Of a stretch of 64,000 nt of DNA, positions 44,209-56,247 are shown in pieces (position 1 is the first letter of the stretch; each line of letters opens with the position of its first letter). The stretch is taken from assembly GCA_033977485.1 (NCBI GenBank), contig CM066989.1, forward strand, positions 35,218,595 through 35,282,594, read 5' to 3'. This DNA comes from Hydrangea macrophylla. Lineage: Eukaryota > Streptophyta > Magnoliopsida > Cornales > Hydrangeaceae. Under the pieces are notes generated by a model. That model did not search any database and was not told the origin of the DNA. It saw only the letters and a list, made by a program, of their open reading frames with translations. Both the position numbers and the translations under genes were made by a program.

Positions 44209-44536
44209 CGACTTTATATTAAGTCGTTTATGGTAATGACGACTCTATATAGTCGTTTTTACAAGCACCGACTTTCTTAAAGTCGTTAATTGTAAAACCG
44301 ACTAATAACCATTTTTCTTTTTTCCCAGAAACTAATTTTCGTAGAAAGTAAAAAAAAGGATTTACTTAAAATCGGTATTACTAAAACCGATTTTATTTTT
44401 AAAGTCGTTTTTAGAAAAGACGACTCTTTAGAGTCGTTATTAGTAAAGACGATTTATTGTATTTCTGTCTTTAAGTTTCAAAACGCCCTAGTTAATTAAT
44501 TAAGTGTTAAAATTACAATATTTACAGAAGCAACTC
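44209..44536. repeat. MULE right terminal inverted repeat
   Basis: Reverse complement of 21143-21471 with few differences. The outermost bases CAACTC pair with GAGTTG at 21143. Confidence 0.85.
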
Positions 44537-44546
44537 ATGAGTTATG
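44537..44546. repeat. MULE target-site duplication ATGAGTTATG (right)
   Basis: Identical to 21133-21142. Confidence 0.85.
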
Positions 44547-44833
44547 GCCAGCCCACTAAAGTCCTATGCTGTGTTTATGGCATTGTCCCCTTGTGATGTG
44601 CTGAATATTTATATCAAGTCTCTTTGAGCACATGGGGAAGGTATTTTTATTTCTCTTAGTATAGATGGAATTCTTTCTATGCCATGGTTAGGATTTTTAG
44701 TGTTATTTAACGCGTTGTATATTTTGGGATATACTCTGTGTATTTTTGTACATGTTTTTTTTTGGACTTTTTCCTTTGTTTCAATTTACCATTTCCGGGT
44801 AACCAATATTTCACAACTTTGGCCTGCCCGACC

Positions 44834-45321
44834 TAGGGATGGCAATGGGGCGGGTTTCCGCCCCGCCCCGTCCGGCCCCGCTCCTAATAGGTAGGGTATG
44901 GGAGGGGCTTAATAGGGTTAGGGGCGGGTATGGGGGAGATTTTCAAAACCCGAGCCGGGTTCGGGTCGGGGTAGGGTCAAAAAACCCGAACCCGCCCCGA
45001 ATATACTTGTATTTATATTTTTACCCCTCAATAATTATGTGTATTACCATTTTAAAAATTTTTTTGCACTATTGTGGAACTAATTGGGTAAGTTAAAAAA
45101 ACTACACTATTAGGGAAAAAATGCATTAAAAAAATTATTTTTTCAATTTGTGTACCAAAAAACAAAAAAAACAAAAAAAAAATCATAATCGGGGCGGGGA
45201 CGGGGAGAGACACTATGCGGGGCGGGGCGGGGCGGGGGCGGGGGCGGGAGGAGGGTTTACTGAAGCGGGGCGGGACGGGATATGGGGGCCCCGTCCCATA
45301 CCCGCCCCGTTGCCATCTCTA
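44834..45321. mobile_element. Non-autonomous hAT-type element rich in GGGGCGGG
   Basis: The ends are TAGGGATGGCAATGGGGCGGG and its inverted partner ending TGCCATCTCTA. The flanking 8-bp duplication is GCCCGACC (44826-44833 and 45322-45329), as in hAT elements. GC-rich ends (GGGGCGGGGCGGGG) and an AT-rich middle mirror the element at 13715-14667. Short ORFs over the GC-rich ends are not genes. Confidence 0.85.
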
Positions 45322-45487
45322 GCCCGACCCATTTTATAATTTGAATGAATGTCAACCAACTGGTGCAAAGGGCATCGCCATTCAAACTATGGTGGGCCAT
45401 GCTACAATGATGGCCATTTCAATCAATTCTGGCAACCCATTTTGTGACTTGGCCATCACGACCCATTTCGTTGGACTAGTATTCAGG

Positions 45488-45552
45488 CTACATGTATTTA
45501 AAACAAGGGTGTGATTTGGGGTGTGATTTAGAATGTGTGTGTAGCATTTCTC
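45488..45552. mobile_element. Partial MITE arm abutting a complete sister copy
   Basis: This reads TACATGTATTTAAAACAAGGGTGTG...GTAGCATTTCTC, the same as the right arm of the MITE at 45562-45745. It is separated from that MITE only by the 9-bp sequence TTTCTAAAT. Confidence 0.7.
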
Positions 45553-45754
45553 TTTCTAAATGAGAAATGCTACACACACATTTCAAACCACACCCCAAAC
45601 CACACCCCTTGCTTTAAATGCATGTACCTTGTGCTGTTTGAATTTTCACACTTTTCTGTGCACCACTTACACAGCACAGGGTACATGTATTTAAAGCAAG
45701 GGTGTGGTTTGGGGTGTGATTTAGAATGTGTGTGTAGCATTTCTCTTTCTAAAT
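45553..45754. mobile_element. Foldback MITE with 9-bp target duplication
   Basis: The element is 45562-45745 (184 bp). Its arms of about 75 bp start GAGAAATGCTACACACACATT and are inverted. TTTCTAAAT flanks both sides (45553-45561 and 45746-45754), which suggests Mutator-type mobilisation. ORFs on both strands mirror the hairpin. Confidence 0.85.
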
Positions 45755-46600
45755 TATTTCGATTCATCTTTAACTTGTACGTTTTAATATTATTATATTT
45801 TCTCTTCTATTTTCGCAATCGCTAGTTAAAAGTTAGATTCTCAAAATGTAACATTCACACAAGTAATTTTAGAGAATTTATTTTGCAAGTTTGGATTCAT
45901 CGTACAAGGCTCTATTTGACATGTATGCTCTAATTTTAAAAATATAGCAAATAGTATTCAAATAAGGAAATCACAACTAAAACTCGTAATAAAATAATGA
46001 GATTGATAATATACTAGCAATTTTTTTAGATTATTGTACCGGTGGTTTGAAATGTCAAAGCTTTTTTTTTTTTTAACAACTAATTTTTATAAAATGGTCA
46101 AATAGGCAACCAAAGCACCCAAATGTCAAGGCTTAAAACGTACAATTAAAATCAACATCTCTTAGATTTCTTTCACGACACCTACTAGCACAGCAAAATG
46201 GGAATATATATATATATATATATAATTTTAATCATTGTTAAATAATTCTGTATTAATTTCAACGTCTATTTATTATTTTTTTACTTTCAATTTTTTTTTA
46301 TATTAATACTGCAGTAATTGAAGTGTCTTTCCATTGTATTTTACTTTTCTTAAATGCTTTTAGGTATTCAAGTGTTTTTTTTTTTTTAATAATTTCTTAA
46401 TTATTGTCATTTTTTCAATTTCTTAAACTTTTTCATGGGTTTCACTGATGTAGTATTGGAAGGATATCAATAATTTAAAACGGATAGTAAGTTATTAATT
46501 TAGGAATCAAGACACGATGAATCGCACTTTCAATAAATTGCGAGTGCAAAATGCACTTATAGTAAATAGTCCCCAAATAGAGTGGACCTATGTTCACTCG
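45755..46600. other. AT-rich intergenic stretch
   Basis: No gene seen. It contains a (TA)n microsatellite at about 46204-46225 and T-homopolymers (46050-46075, 46376-46389). Confidence 0.5.
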
Positions 46601-49107
46601 TGTCACGCCTCGGAGTAATCAATATAGTAAAAATTTAAACATTTTCTCTTTTGGGTCCGTAGGTCCGTGGCAAGTTGAATATCTCATGATTATCCACAAT
46701 AATATAGAACCGATAACATGAATAACAAGCAGCGGTAATAAATAGGATGGTCTAGGCATACTTATATATTAAACATCAGAGTCTTAAATATCATTATATA
46801 GAACCAGGAAAAGAAAAGAGAATAATATCTTGGACATAAGCCCTATAACATAATATTAATAAACCGGCATCTAGTGTCTCAACATCGCTCACAGTGATAT
46901 AAACTAATAGTCTTCGGCTCCCGCTAGCTAACTCGTGAAGTCGTAGCTTTCCTCAGCTAACTCCTCGTCCGGGTACTCTGCTTCTATAAGATCTAGATGT
47001 TTGATTGTCCATGATATAAAAGTCGTCAACTTTACTACAAGTTGAGTAAGTAAACCGACTACACTTGAACACTCACAAAATAATTGTTAATCTGTTAATA
47101 AGTAGAATGTTCTCTTTTTATATTTTAGAAAACCTCATCATTAGATCTTGCTATTCTCGGTCTTGACGTACTACGTTAGTCTGGAGACTTTAACGACAAT
47201 ACTCGAACTTGGACACTCGATTGACGCTAACCGACTGAGCTCTTTGGACTATTGGTCCAATCAATACTGACTCGACAATATGCGTCGAACCAACTGTTCA
47301 ATCTTTCACAAACTCGACATACCTTGGATCATTGATCCAATCCTTACGGACTTAACTCTTTGCATGCAATCCGGCATAAAATGTCGTTGGGCCTGAAACA
47401 TCGTCGCCTTACGGCCGTTAGGTTACCTTTCATCTATGCCCAACTTGGCCTTTTAATTATGCCCAACTTGGCCTTTGGTAACCCCATCTTATTCCATTCA
47501 GCCCTGGGAACATCGTCGCCTTACATTCGTTAGGTTACCGTTTAACTATGCCCAACTTGGTCTTAGGTAACCCCATCTTGTCCCGACAGACTTAACTAAC
47601 TCACCCACACTGCCCAAATGGCCAAGTATCCTTTTATGATAGTACCGACGAGGTACTACCACATCACTTGCCCAACTTGGCCTTTTATCTGACATCCATG
47701 CCTGACTTGGCCTTTAGTAATACACGCTTGACAGCACGGTACTCTTACTCTTTTACGAGCGAAACACAAGAACAAGAACGACGGACACGATCATCTCATT
47801 AACAACTTTCATTATATCCATATTGTTATTGACCTCGTGATCAGAGTTATCGCAGCTTACATAGCCATAACTAACGCGCGTGGTACAAGTCGTTAATGAG
47901 CATTATACTGGGATATCATATTCTCTACTTATCACGTTATCATTATCGAAGCTTACGTACCTTGCATGTATAAGCCTTACCAATTCAATTCCTTATTAAC
48001 TCACTATAGAAAACATGTTCATACCAAAATCATTAGGTTTGAGCGCTCGGGTGAGCTCGATCGCTCGTCTTTGAAAATTCCAGGATTCGTTCTTATTTAC
48101 ATTATATAAGATATACATTTAGAAAGTACTACACACTGAGCATAAAGTACAGCTTCATTCAACCACATGCAAACATGATTGACAAGTATAGCTCAAAGTA
48201 TAACTAACTCAGCTCATAGTACCATCGTACATAGCATGGATCCTCATAAAACTAACATGAAACACAGTAATCTTTTAAATACTGCTAAGCTCAAGCGCTT
48301 AGGCTTCTTGAGCGCTCAGGTCTGGCCTAGCCTGTTCGTTGGGCTCGATCACTCGCGCTTGATCTGAGTGCTCGGGATTAGCTATTTCTCAGCAGTTTGG
48401 TCATTTCATAACAGAATTTCGCTTTAACTTCAATACATGTGACATACAAGCTATAAACCCATCAATTAACTTCAGAAACACATATTAAGAGTGAGTATGC
48501 GTACTCACTATGATCTAGATGATCTAGATGATGTCAAGTATGATGAATGTGATGAATATGTGCAATGATCTTCAAGAACTCCACATGTAAGTCCAAATGA
48601 TGGTTTAATCAGCCCAATTCCTCCTTGATTCTTCTTGATACTCACTTCCAGCATCTCATGGTGTTCAAGAGTGTGTGTAGATGTTGATTAATTGGACATG
48701 CAAGTGTGTTTTGTATATGAAGTGTGTATGGATGTATGTGTGTGTGTGTGCATAAGCTCAATAATCTCCCTCTCAACTCTCTGTCTGTATAACAGGTTTT
48801 CTAAACGTAATAAATGCAGGGAACACTGGGTATATATTGAGTTTTCCAAGCCTAGGGGCAAAAATAGTCTTTTAATATGTTTTTAGCTCGAGCACTCACA
48901 TTTTTTAGCGCTCCCATCTCGAACGCTCGGGGCGCCTGCTGCAGCTATCCTTTTATTGTTTTAAGAGTATGAAGGTTAAGGAATAATCATGCATATTAAC
49001 GATCATCAAAACTCATTCATGAACAATCGCATCTTATATATACGGATACGAAAATGTAGGAATACATTCATTTATAGATAAAAACAGGTAAATGGCCCGG
49101 TGTTACA
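46601..49107 (-). repeat. 3' LTR of a Tekay/Del-like Ty3/gypsy element
   Basis: On the minus strand it starts TGTAACACCGGGCC at 49107 and ends CGAGGCGTGACA at 46601, about 2.5 kb. TGTAACACC starts and CGTGACA-like ends are typical of Tekay/Del LTRs. The purine-rich stretch GGTTGGTGGAGAGA precedes it (49108-49121). Several CCCAACTTGGCCTT words recur at 47440-47720. The CGCTCGA/GAGCGCTC words (48040-48070, 48290-48365, 48895-48935) are also repeated. Small ORFs here are not convincing. Confidence 0.7.
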
Positions 49108-49111
49108 TCTC

Positions 49112-51323
49112 TCCACCAACCAACAAAAGATTTCGTCCCCAAAATTTGAGCTAAGACTCACTAAACAACTCTGGGTACTTTTCTCGCATAATAGACTCCA
49201 TCTCCCAAGAAGCTTCATGTTTGACATGATGCTTTTATTGAACTTTCACTAGTGGGATCTCCTTATTCCTCAGTTTCTTGATCTCCCTTCCCAAAATCTG
49301 TACTGGTCTCTCGGTGTACGACACTCGACTATCCTCTTCCATATCTTTGAAGTCAATCTTGTGCATCGATTCATGCACGTACTTCCTTAGCATGCTGACA
49401 TGAAACACGTTATGAACTCTAGACATCTTCGGCAGCAGTACTAATCTGTAGGTGACCTTACCTACACGCTCCAGAATCTCGAAGGTCCAATATAGTGCAG
49501 CGAAAGCTTTCCCCTTTTCTGTCCAAATCTTACCATTCCTCTTACCGGAGAAACTTTCAACAAGACGTGATCTCCTACGCAGAATTCTAGGTCCTAACTG
49601 TGCTTGTCCGTATAGCTCTTATGTCTTCTCTAGGTTGCCTTCATCCTTTTTCTCACTATTTCGATCTTCTCGTTCATTTCACAAACCATATCCGATCTCA
49701 AAAGCTTTTCTTCTCTGGCTTCTACCCAAGAAAGGGGTGAACGACACAGTCTTTTGTACAATGCCTCAAATGGTGCCATTCCAATGCTCGAATGATAACT
49801 ACTATTGTAGGCGAACTCGATGAGCGGCATATGCGTCTCCCAACTACTTTCAAAGTCGATCACACATGCACGCAGTACATCTTCCAATACTTGGTTAGTC
49901 CTTTCTATTTGTCCATCAGTCTGGGGATGGAAAGTAAAACTCAACTTCAGCGAAGTCCTCATGGCTGCTTACAAACTTTCCTAGAATCCGACGGTAAAAT
50001 GTGAATCTCGATCTAAAATAATTGAAACGGGCACTCTGTGCAGTCGAACAATCTGTTGCAGGTACAGTCGTCTCATCTTCTCGATTGGATACATCATATT
50101 GTACGCAATGAAGTGCGCTGACTTTGTGAGTCGATCCACGATTACCCAAATCCTGTCATGGTTTTGTTGCAACCTTGGTAATCCCACGACAAAGTCCATA
50201 GAGATGTGCTCCCACTGGCAACGGTTGCAAAAGTCCTGACGGCTTTTGATGCTCTGCTTAACTTGCTAACAAGTAAAACACTTTGAAACGTGCTTCGCAA
50301 CGTCTCTCTTCATTCATTCCCACCAAAACTCGTTTTTAGATACCTGTACATCTTTGTATTACCCAGGTGAACTATTAATCTTGATCTATATGCTTCGTTC
50401 ATCACTTCTTCTCGTAGTCCATCGTTCTTGGGCACATAAAGTCGGTCTCGACATCTGAGACATCCGTCTTATCCAATTTTCCATTCCTCCGGATCCTTTG
50501 CTACTGCTTTTTCAAACCATTGTTGCAGTCCTTCATTCGTCTTTTGAACATTAATAATGTGGCTGATAAGAGTTTGTTCGATAACAAGGCATCCAATATG
50601 CTTTCCTTCTTCTGAACCCGCGGCTTGAATATCAAATTCTGCTAATACTTGCCACACCCTAATCATCAAAGAAGTGTTTACTATGTGGTTTCCTGCTCAA
50701 AGCATCCGTGACTACATTTGCTTTACCGGGGTGGTATTACAAAGTGAAGTCGTAGTCTTTAAGTAATTTCATCCAGCGTCACTGCCTCATATTCAGCTCC
50801 TTTTGAGAGAATAGGTACTTGAGGCTCTTATGATCAAAGAATAGGTCGAACTTCTCTCTGAACAGATAATGCCTCCAAATCTTGAGAGCAAAAACAATCG
50901 CTGCAAGCTCCAAATCATGTGTTAGGTAATTCACCTCATGCGGTTTTAGTTGTCGCGATCCATAAGCGATTACCTTACCTCCCTGCATGAGCACGCATCT
51001 GAGTCCTTGATATGAAGCATCGCTATAGATTGTAAATCTTTCTCCACTAGTTAGTATTGTAAGCACTGGCGCTGAAGTTAACCTTTCCTTTAACTCTTGA
51101 AAGGTGCATTCATGCTTACTTAGCCATTCATACTTAGAATCCTTCTTGGTCAAGCTAGTCAATGGTGCGGCTATCTTCGAGAATCCTTCCACAAATCTCT
51201 TGTAGTAACCTGCCAATCCAAGGAAACTCCTTACTTCCGAGGCATTAGACTGCCTGGTCCAATTAAGGACGACGTCAGTCTTAAACAAGTCTATTGAAAT
51301 TCCTTTTGAAGAAACTACGTGAC
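49112..51323 (-). pseudogene. pol: Degraded pol of a Tekay/Del-like chromovirus-type element (RT end, RNase H, integrase)
   Basis: Read from 51323 leftward. The end of reverse transcriptase and the RNase H ([74 protein letters not shown]) lie at 51320-50779 and are open. Then comes the linker region (50669-50469) and the integrase core in broken frames (MDFVVGLPRLQ near 50199, ILDRDSHFT near 50000, FHPQTDGQIERTNQVLEDVL near 49930). The C-terminal part is VHNVFHVSMLRKYV...IPLVKVQ at 49426-49235. Stops and shifts separate the domains, and the W of the usual VKVLW is a TAA. The N-terminal pol and gag are missing in this window because another element inserted at 51324. Confidence 0.85.
51319..51323. 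repeat. Presumed target duplication GTGAC (left side only)
   Basis: The five bases before the LTR start TGTGGACAC. The partner would lie beyond the window's right end. Confidence 0.4.
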
Positions 51324-54300
51324 TGTGGACACACGGCCTCCTAGAGCCCACCCCCGATGCAGTCTTTCCTGGGGTTTTGGAATTAATTTTCCATTTGTTT
51401 TAAAATTGATTTGAAGAAAATAAGAAAGTCTGTGAAAACAGATACAGAGTCACCACTTGGTCTTTAAGGAACCAAGAAACCTAATTTTGACTCACCCAAA
51501 TGGATAAAGGGCACCGGCCTTTCATAACTAAAGAGCTTGGCTCGGGGTTTTAGTACAAGAGAGAAATGAGCCTTTGACACGACTAAAACACCCTCAACTC
51601 GTCCCATCTCTTCACGGACCTTAATTCGCATCCAAATAATCATATTATATAATGTTCGGTTCGACAGTTAATATTTATTATAGGTATATTACATTGCATA
51701 AGAATCTTGAAATGGAAGATCAAAAGAAAAGATATCATTCATAAGATCTAAGCCAAATATCACACAATGCAAAAGTGAAAGATCACACAAACGAACCTAG
51801 GAAAAATCGTCTAATCACATATCAAGTAATTGAGTTTTTTCTAATCTAAAGGGGACATGGATTGTTCTTGAAACAAATAATCAAAGGAATCAAAATATGC
51901 TTAGCAAACTAGTATAATTCATGTTAATTCTTGAAAAAGAAGACTTCTCAATCCCCAGGACGGATGAGAAAGGAAGATTTGATCGAGGGGGAGCATGAAC
52001 GTGTGATTAAGTTCATTCCTTACAATCTTCTTAGATTAGGAGTCACAAAATTTCCAAATCTTTGCATGGATGCAATGTATGATCCTAGAATGTGCAGATG
52101 TTGTAGTGTGTTTTGTGTTCATGAATTTTCTAAAGTGCCTTGGAAGTCTAAATATGCATGAATGAATGAAGAATGTCATTATAGGATATGTACAAATGTA
52201 GTATGAACTAAATCCTAAGACATGAGTTAATTTGGAATGCACATAAACATCTAAACAAAGAGTTAAAGTCAAAACATGCTTGCTGTGAATAGTGGACAGA
52301 ACAGTGAACTGATTTAGTAAAAATGGAAAGTGAGCTTGGAAATGTTTTTAGTTCATGATATTTTATAGCGATCATCCTTATTGTGTCTAAAACACATATC
52401 GAAAAGCCAAATCACTATTGAAGTTACAGATTGAGAGAAATCATATAAACAAAAGAGGTTGCTCAGAAACAGAATCCGTACTATCGACTGAAATCTAGAA
52501 AACTATTAGAAAATGAAAACAAATATTTGGAGACCCATATTATACAGAAAGTTCCCTAAGACACTGAATTTCAAGTAAAAATTAATTTGGGACCACTTGT
52601 TTTGGAAAAGTTTTCTGGAAAACAAGTTGAAAGTCAAGCAAAGCTGCTGTAACAGAAGAACAGAATGTTTGGAAGGAATGTTTGGGTCAAAATGGAAACC
52701 TTCCAAGTGTTTTTAAATCAAATCAAAAATCAAGGGTGTTCTTTAATAAGTTAGGAAGACTTTTCTAGTGGTCTTGTAATCATCCTTTGAGTATTGAACT
52801 CAGAATGTCATTTAAAGTTGGATAACTCATTGTTTTGAAGGTTTTTAGAAAACAAGGTTTATTTCTTGGAATCCAAATGTTGGGGTCTTAGAGGGGTTTT
52901 GAAAGTATATTTCCAGCACTCAAAGAAGATTATAATCACTTAGGAAACCAACATCAAACTCATCATCAAGAACTCCCAAAATTACTTGCACAAACATGGT
53001 TTTGTTTGAGAATATGACTTTAAGAATATATATATGTATATATGTGAATGTATTGAAGTTAGAATCATCATCCATTAAACATGTCTTTGAGGTCAAGAGC
53101 TACTATCCATAAGGATTCACTCTCCTCAAGCAACATATCATCTAGATGATGATGAACTAGTAAGTATTCAAAGAAAAATAAAAAAGAAATGAGGTAAGAA
53201 GAGATGAACACATATAAACAAGCAAGCAAATAGCAATCAATAGATGATGATCAATGTGATTTTGGACTTGTAGCTTGGTGTTTCACTCATATATAGTGAC
53301 TTAACACATGAAAGTAGCTTCCTAACTCATAAATGCTCACAAAAATGGTGGTTGGGTATATTGAATGTGAAGTAAAGAGGAGTAATGAAGTAAAAACAAG
53401 GTTGGAAACTCACTTTCTTATTGAAAATCAAAGGAGGAAGCTTTCTTTCTCTCTATTCTAACCTCATCTCTAATATTTTCTCTCTACAACTTCTCTAAAC
53501 TTGCATTTTCCACCCCCAAAATGAGGAGTCAAGAGGGATTTATATAGGCCAATTTGGGTTGGGGGGGGGGGGGGGGAGGGAAGGGGTGGGAGTTTGTGAT
53601 TTAAAAAGTGCTCCCATTGGTCCCAAACATCTGTGAACATAAAACTACATCGTTTTGGTTTTCAATTATTCAATTTGGGGCACAAAACAAAATCACAAAA
53701 AATGAACTTCTGGGGGAGAATGCCACGACGATAATGGGCCAGTGCCACGGTGGCACTGCTCCTCAGGCGCCCTAAGGTTTCGGTATTCACAAAAAGGCTA
53801 TATTTCGTCCGAAATTCACAAAAAATGCATACGAACTCCAAAATGAGCTTGTGATATATAATTGGAAAGGTAATGGAGTGTACTTTTCATAAAAAAATAG
53901 TTCAGAGATAGGTCACTTTAAAAAGTTTTACGGTTTTCGCAATAAAAGCCGATTTGATCGCCTTTTTTAACCTTTAGAAATTCATAATAAATCTATTTTA
54001 AATCCAGAAATTATGTGCGATATACCGTTTGAAAGTTATTGATGTTTAGTATCCATAAAAAATATTTGAAAAATGATATGGTGCTCCGGTCTCCGAGTCA
54101 AGTTTTAGGTCAAACTGGTCAGATCAGGGAACTCCAGGAAGTTCTGGGAACCTCTGGGAGCTCCCAAGAGCTAACGTTTTCGTCTGATTGGATTTTAAAA
54201 CTCATTTTAGTATTTTCACATGATCTAGGATGATCTCAGAACTTTCAGGTGATTCGGATGATTTTGGTCAAACCCTGATCAAACTTGGTCAAACCTTGGT

Positions 54301-54612
54301 CAAACCGGTCAATGGGGACTTTCCGAGAACTTCCAAGACTTTCAAAGGTTTTTGGGAGCTGAAGATTTCATCTGATTTTGCTTTAAAACTCATTTTATTA
54401 CATTATTATGACGTAGCATGCTTCTAGAACTTTTGGTCCAAATCTGGGAGTGTTTGGGTTTTTAGGGGCATTTTGGTCAATTATACCATTTTTTGAGCAT
54501 TTTGAGAGATAGAGCTAACTTCCAGGAGTCCTTTCTGAGTCTTTTAGATCATTTTGAACCACCAAGATATGGGTCTCCTAAATCTGATAGCCGATGAAAT
54601 GGGGTGTCTACA
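51324..54612 (-). repeat. 3' LTR of the Tat element, 3289 bp
   Basis: TGTGGACACAC...GTGTCTACA. It is co-linear with the 27707-30972 LTR but clearly diverged (many substitutions and indels). It includes a G-run of about 18 bases at 53562-53578, the conserved TATA (53538-53546) and the GGTCAAAC repeats (54260-54310). Confidence 0.85.
53538..53546 (-). promoter_or_regulatory. LTR TATA box of the Tat element
   Basis: TATATAAAT on the minus strand within GGCCTATATAAATCCC. It matches the position of TATTTAA in the related LTRs. Confidence 0.5.
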
Positions 54613-56200
54613 GTTTGCCCCTCTTTGGCATGAACTTGCGAGGTAACGCATGTCGCAAGCGAGTGCCAAAGCTTTGAAAAGATAGGTGTTTTTGGAGGCT
54701 GTAAATTTAGGACAAAAAGCGTTGCAAAGATGCAAGAATGAAAAACATGATGTTGAAGCCGGTGTTGGTCGCACTCTTCGTGAGCTACCTATGTATCCCA
54801 AGGGAATCAAACTAGGACATAGTTCGGGGTACAAAGGAACAAATCACACATGCACAACAAGATAAGTGGATGTTATGCTATGAGGATGATATACAATGCA
54901 TGGATGTGATATGAATTGTGTCTTGAGTCTTATCATGTTTGGAGTTCTGAGTATGAGCTGGTACTGTGGGGTGTGTGCCACTCTAAGTGGACTTATGTCG
55001 TGCTAGTATTTCCAATGTAGTGGCCGACTTAGATAACTACGCCAAGGCGTTGACGACTCTGGGTCTCGAGGAAAACATAATTTTGGGAAGTATGCTTCGT
55101 AAGGATGCAGGGTCCTAGAGGAATCGGAGATGGTGTGTAGAAGACTAACAGACGGACATGGAAGCCTAAGATGGTAATTGACGGATACGGTGGCCCAAGA
55201 TGACCAATCGGTGATGGTCCTTAAAAAATCTGATAAGTGAGGGAGCTCGCAATAACTGATAGGTGAGGAAGCTCACAACGATCGATAGGCAATAAAGGTA
55301 ATCGATAGTAGTTTGGTTGTGAATAGACAATACTTGTCCTGGGAGCTAGGATCTCTAGACCGATGTTTAAATCATCGACCAATTCTTGTGAATGATCCAT
55401 CCAAAAAGCTAGTCCAAGCTTCTGGGAGCCTTCATTTTCTTCTGCTGGGATGGTAGGGGATTTTCTGAGAATCTCTCTTAATTCTTGACCGAGAACCAGG
55501 ATCCACCTCTGAATCTCTCACGTTGATTAAATCTTGCTGACCAAGAACCAGGACCCATCTCTAAATCTCTCATGGTTGATCAAATCTTGTTGACCAAGAG
55601 CCAAGACCCATCTCTTATCTCTCACGGTTGATCAAATCGGGTTGACCAAGAACCAGGACCCATCTCTGAATCTTTCATGGTTGATCTAGCTCAATCCAGA
55701 AGAGTCGGTTAGGGCTATAGGGAGTCGATTCGTCTATTGGGGATAATTTGGATTCACTGAGAATCTCTCTTAACTATTTCTCTTGACCAGGAACCAGAAT
55801 TCAAGTCCGAATCTCTCACAGTTGACCAAACTTTGCAATGGTTGGTTTAAAATGCTTATTCGGGCCTCCGGGAGCCGTTCTCTTTCTGTACTATCTACTA
55901 GGGATAAATTGAATCTCTTGGTGATGAAATGATTTTGTCAGGGGTAAAACCTTGTCAATTTTGACTAAAATGGACCACTAGGGCTAATCAGGGTCAGAAA
56001 TAGGCTAAAATAAGCCAAAACAGGGTAAACTAAGGCAAAATGGGGCCCAGGGAGAGTAGTGCTGGACTCCATTATTTTATATCTTGAGTTTTTGAGTATT
56101 TTGAGCTCATTCTTGGCCATTTGGGGTGCTTTTGGAGCTTGTGCATGCTCAGGTGAGCAATCTTTTCCCATAATTGGAATTTTGATTTTATTTTTCTCTA
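54613..56200. other. Non-coding interior of the Tat element next to its 3' LTR
   Basis: It begins with the polypurine tract and GTTTGCCCCTCTTTGGCATGAAC, shared with 30973 onward. Repeats of GACCAAGAACCAGGACCCATCTCTGAATCTCTCA-type wording, about 60-70 bp apart, lie at 55490-55700. No coding sequence is supported. Confidence 0.6.
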
Positions 56201-56247
56201 AATTTCAAGAAGAAAGTTTGGTTCCAACTTTTATTTTCTTTGTAGAT

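Larger units (their letters stand above)
21143..44536. mobile_element. Large Mutator-like element (MULE) carrying transposase, OB-fold and PMD genes
   Basis: The ends GAGTTG(T/C)TTC(C/T)GTAAATA are long inverted repeats of about 330 bp, flanked by a 10-bp target duplication. The 23.4-kb interval contains a 13.3-kb LTR retrotransposon (27707-41020), so the original MULE was about 10.1 kb. Inside are a mudrA-type transposase, an OB-fold gene and a PMD gene in convergent order. Each outer gene reads inward from its terminal repeat, as mudrA and mudrB do in maize MuDR. The transposase copy is broken. The element is therefore a stranded autonomous-type MULE or a carrier of passenger genes. Confidence 0.88.

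Noticed and set aside
48179..48886. Short ORFs in the Tekay-like LTR
   Set aside because: LTR sequence with microsatellite content ((TG)n near 48738) and no domain evidence.
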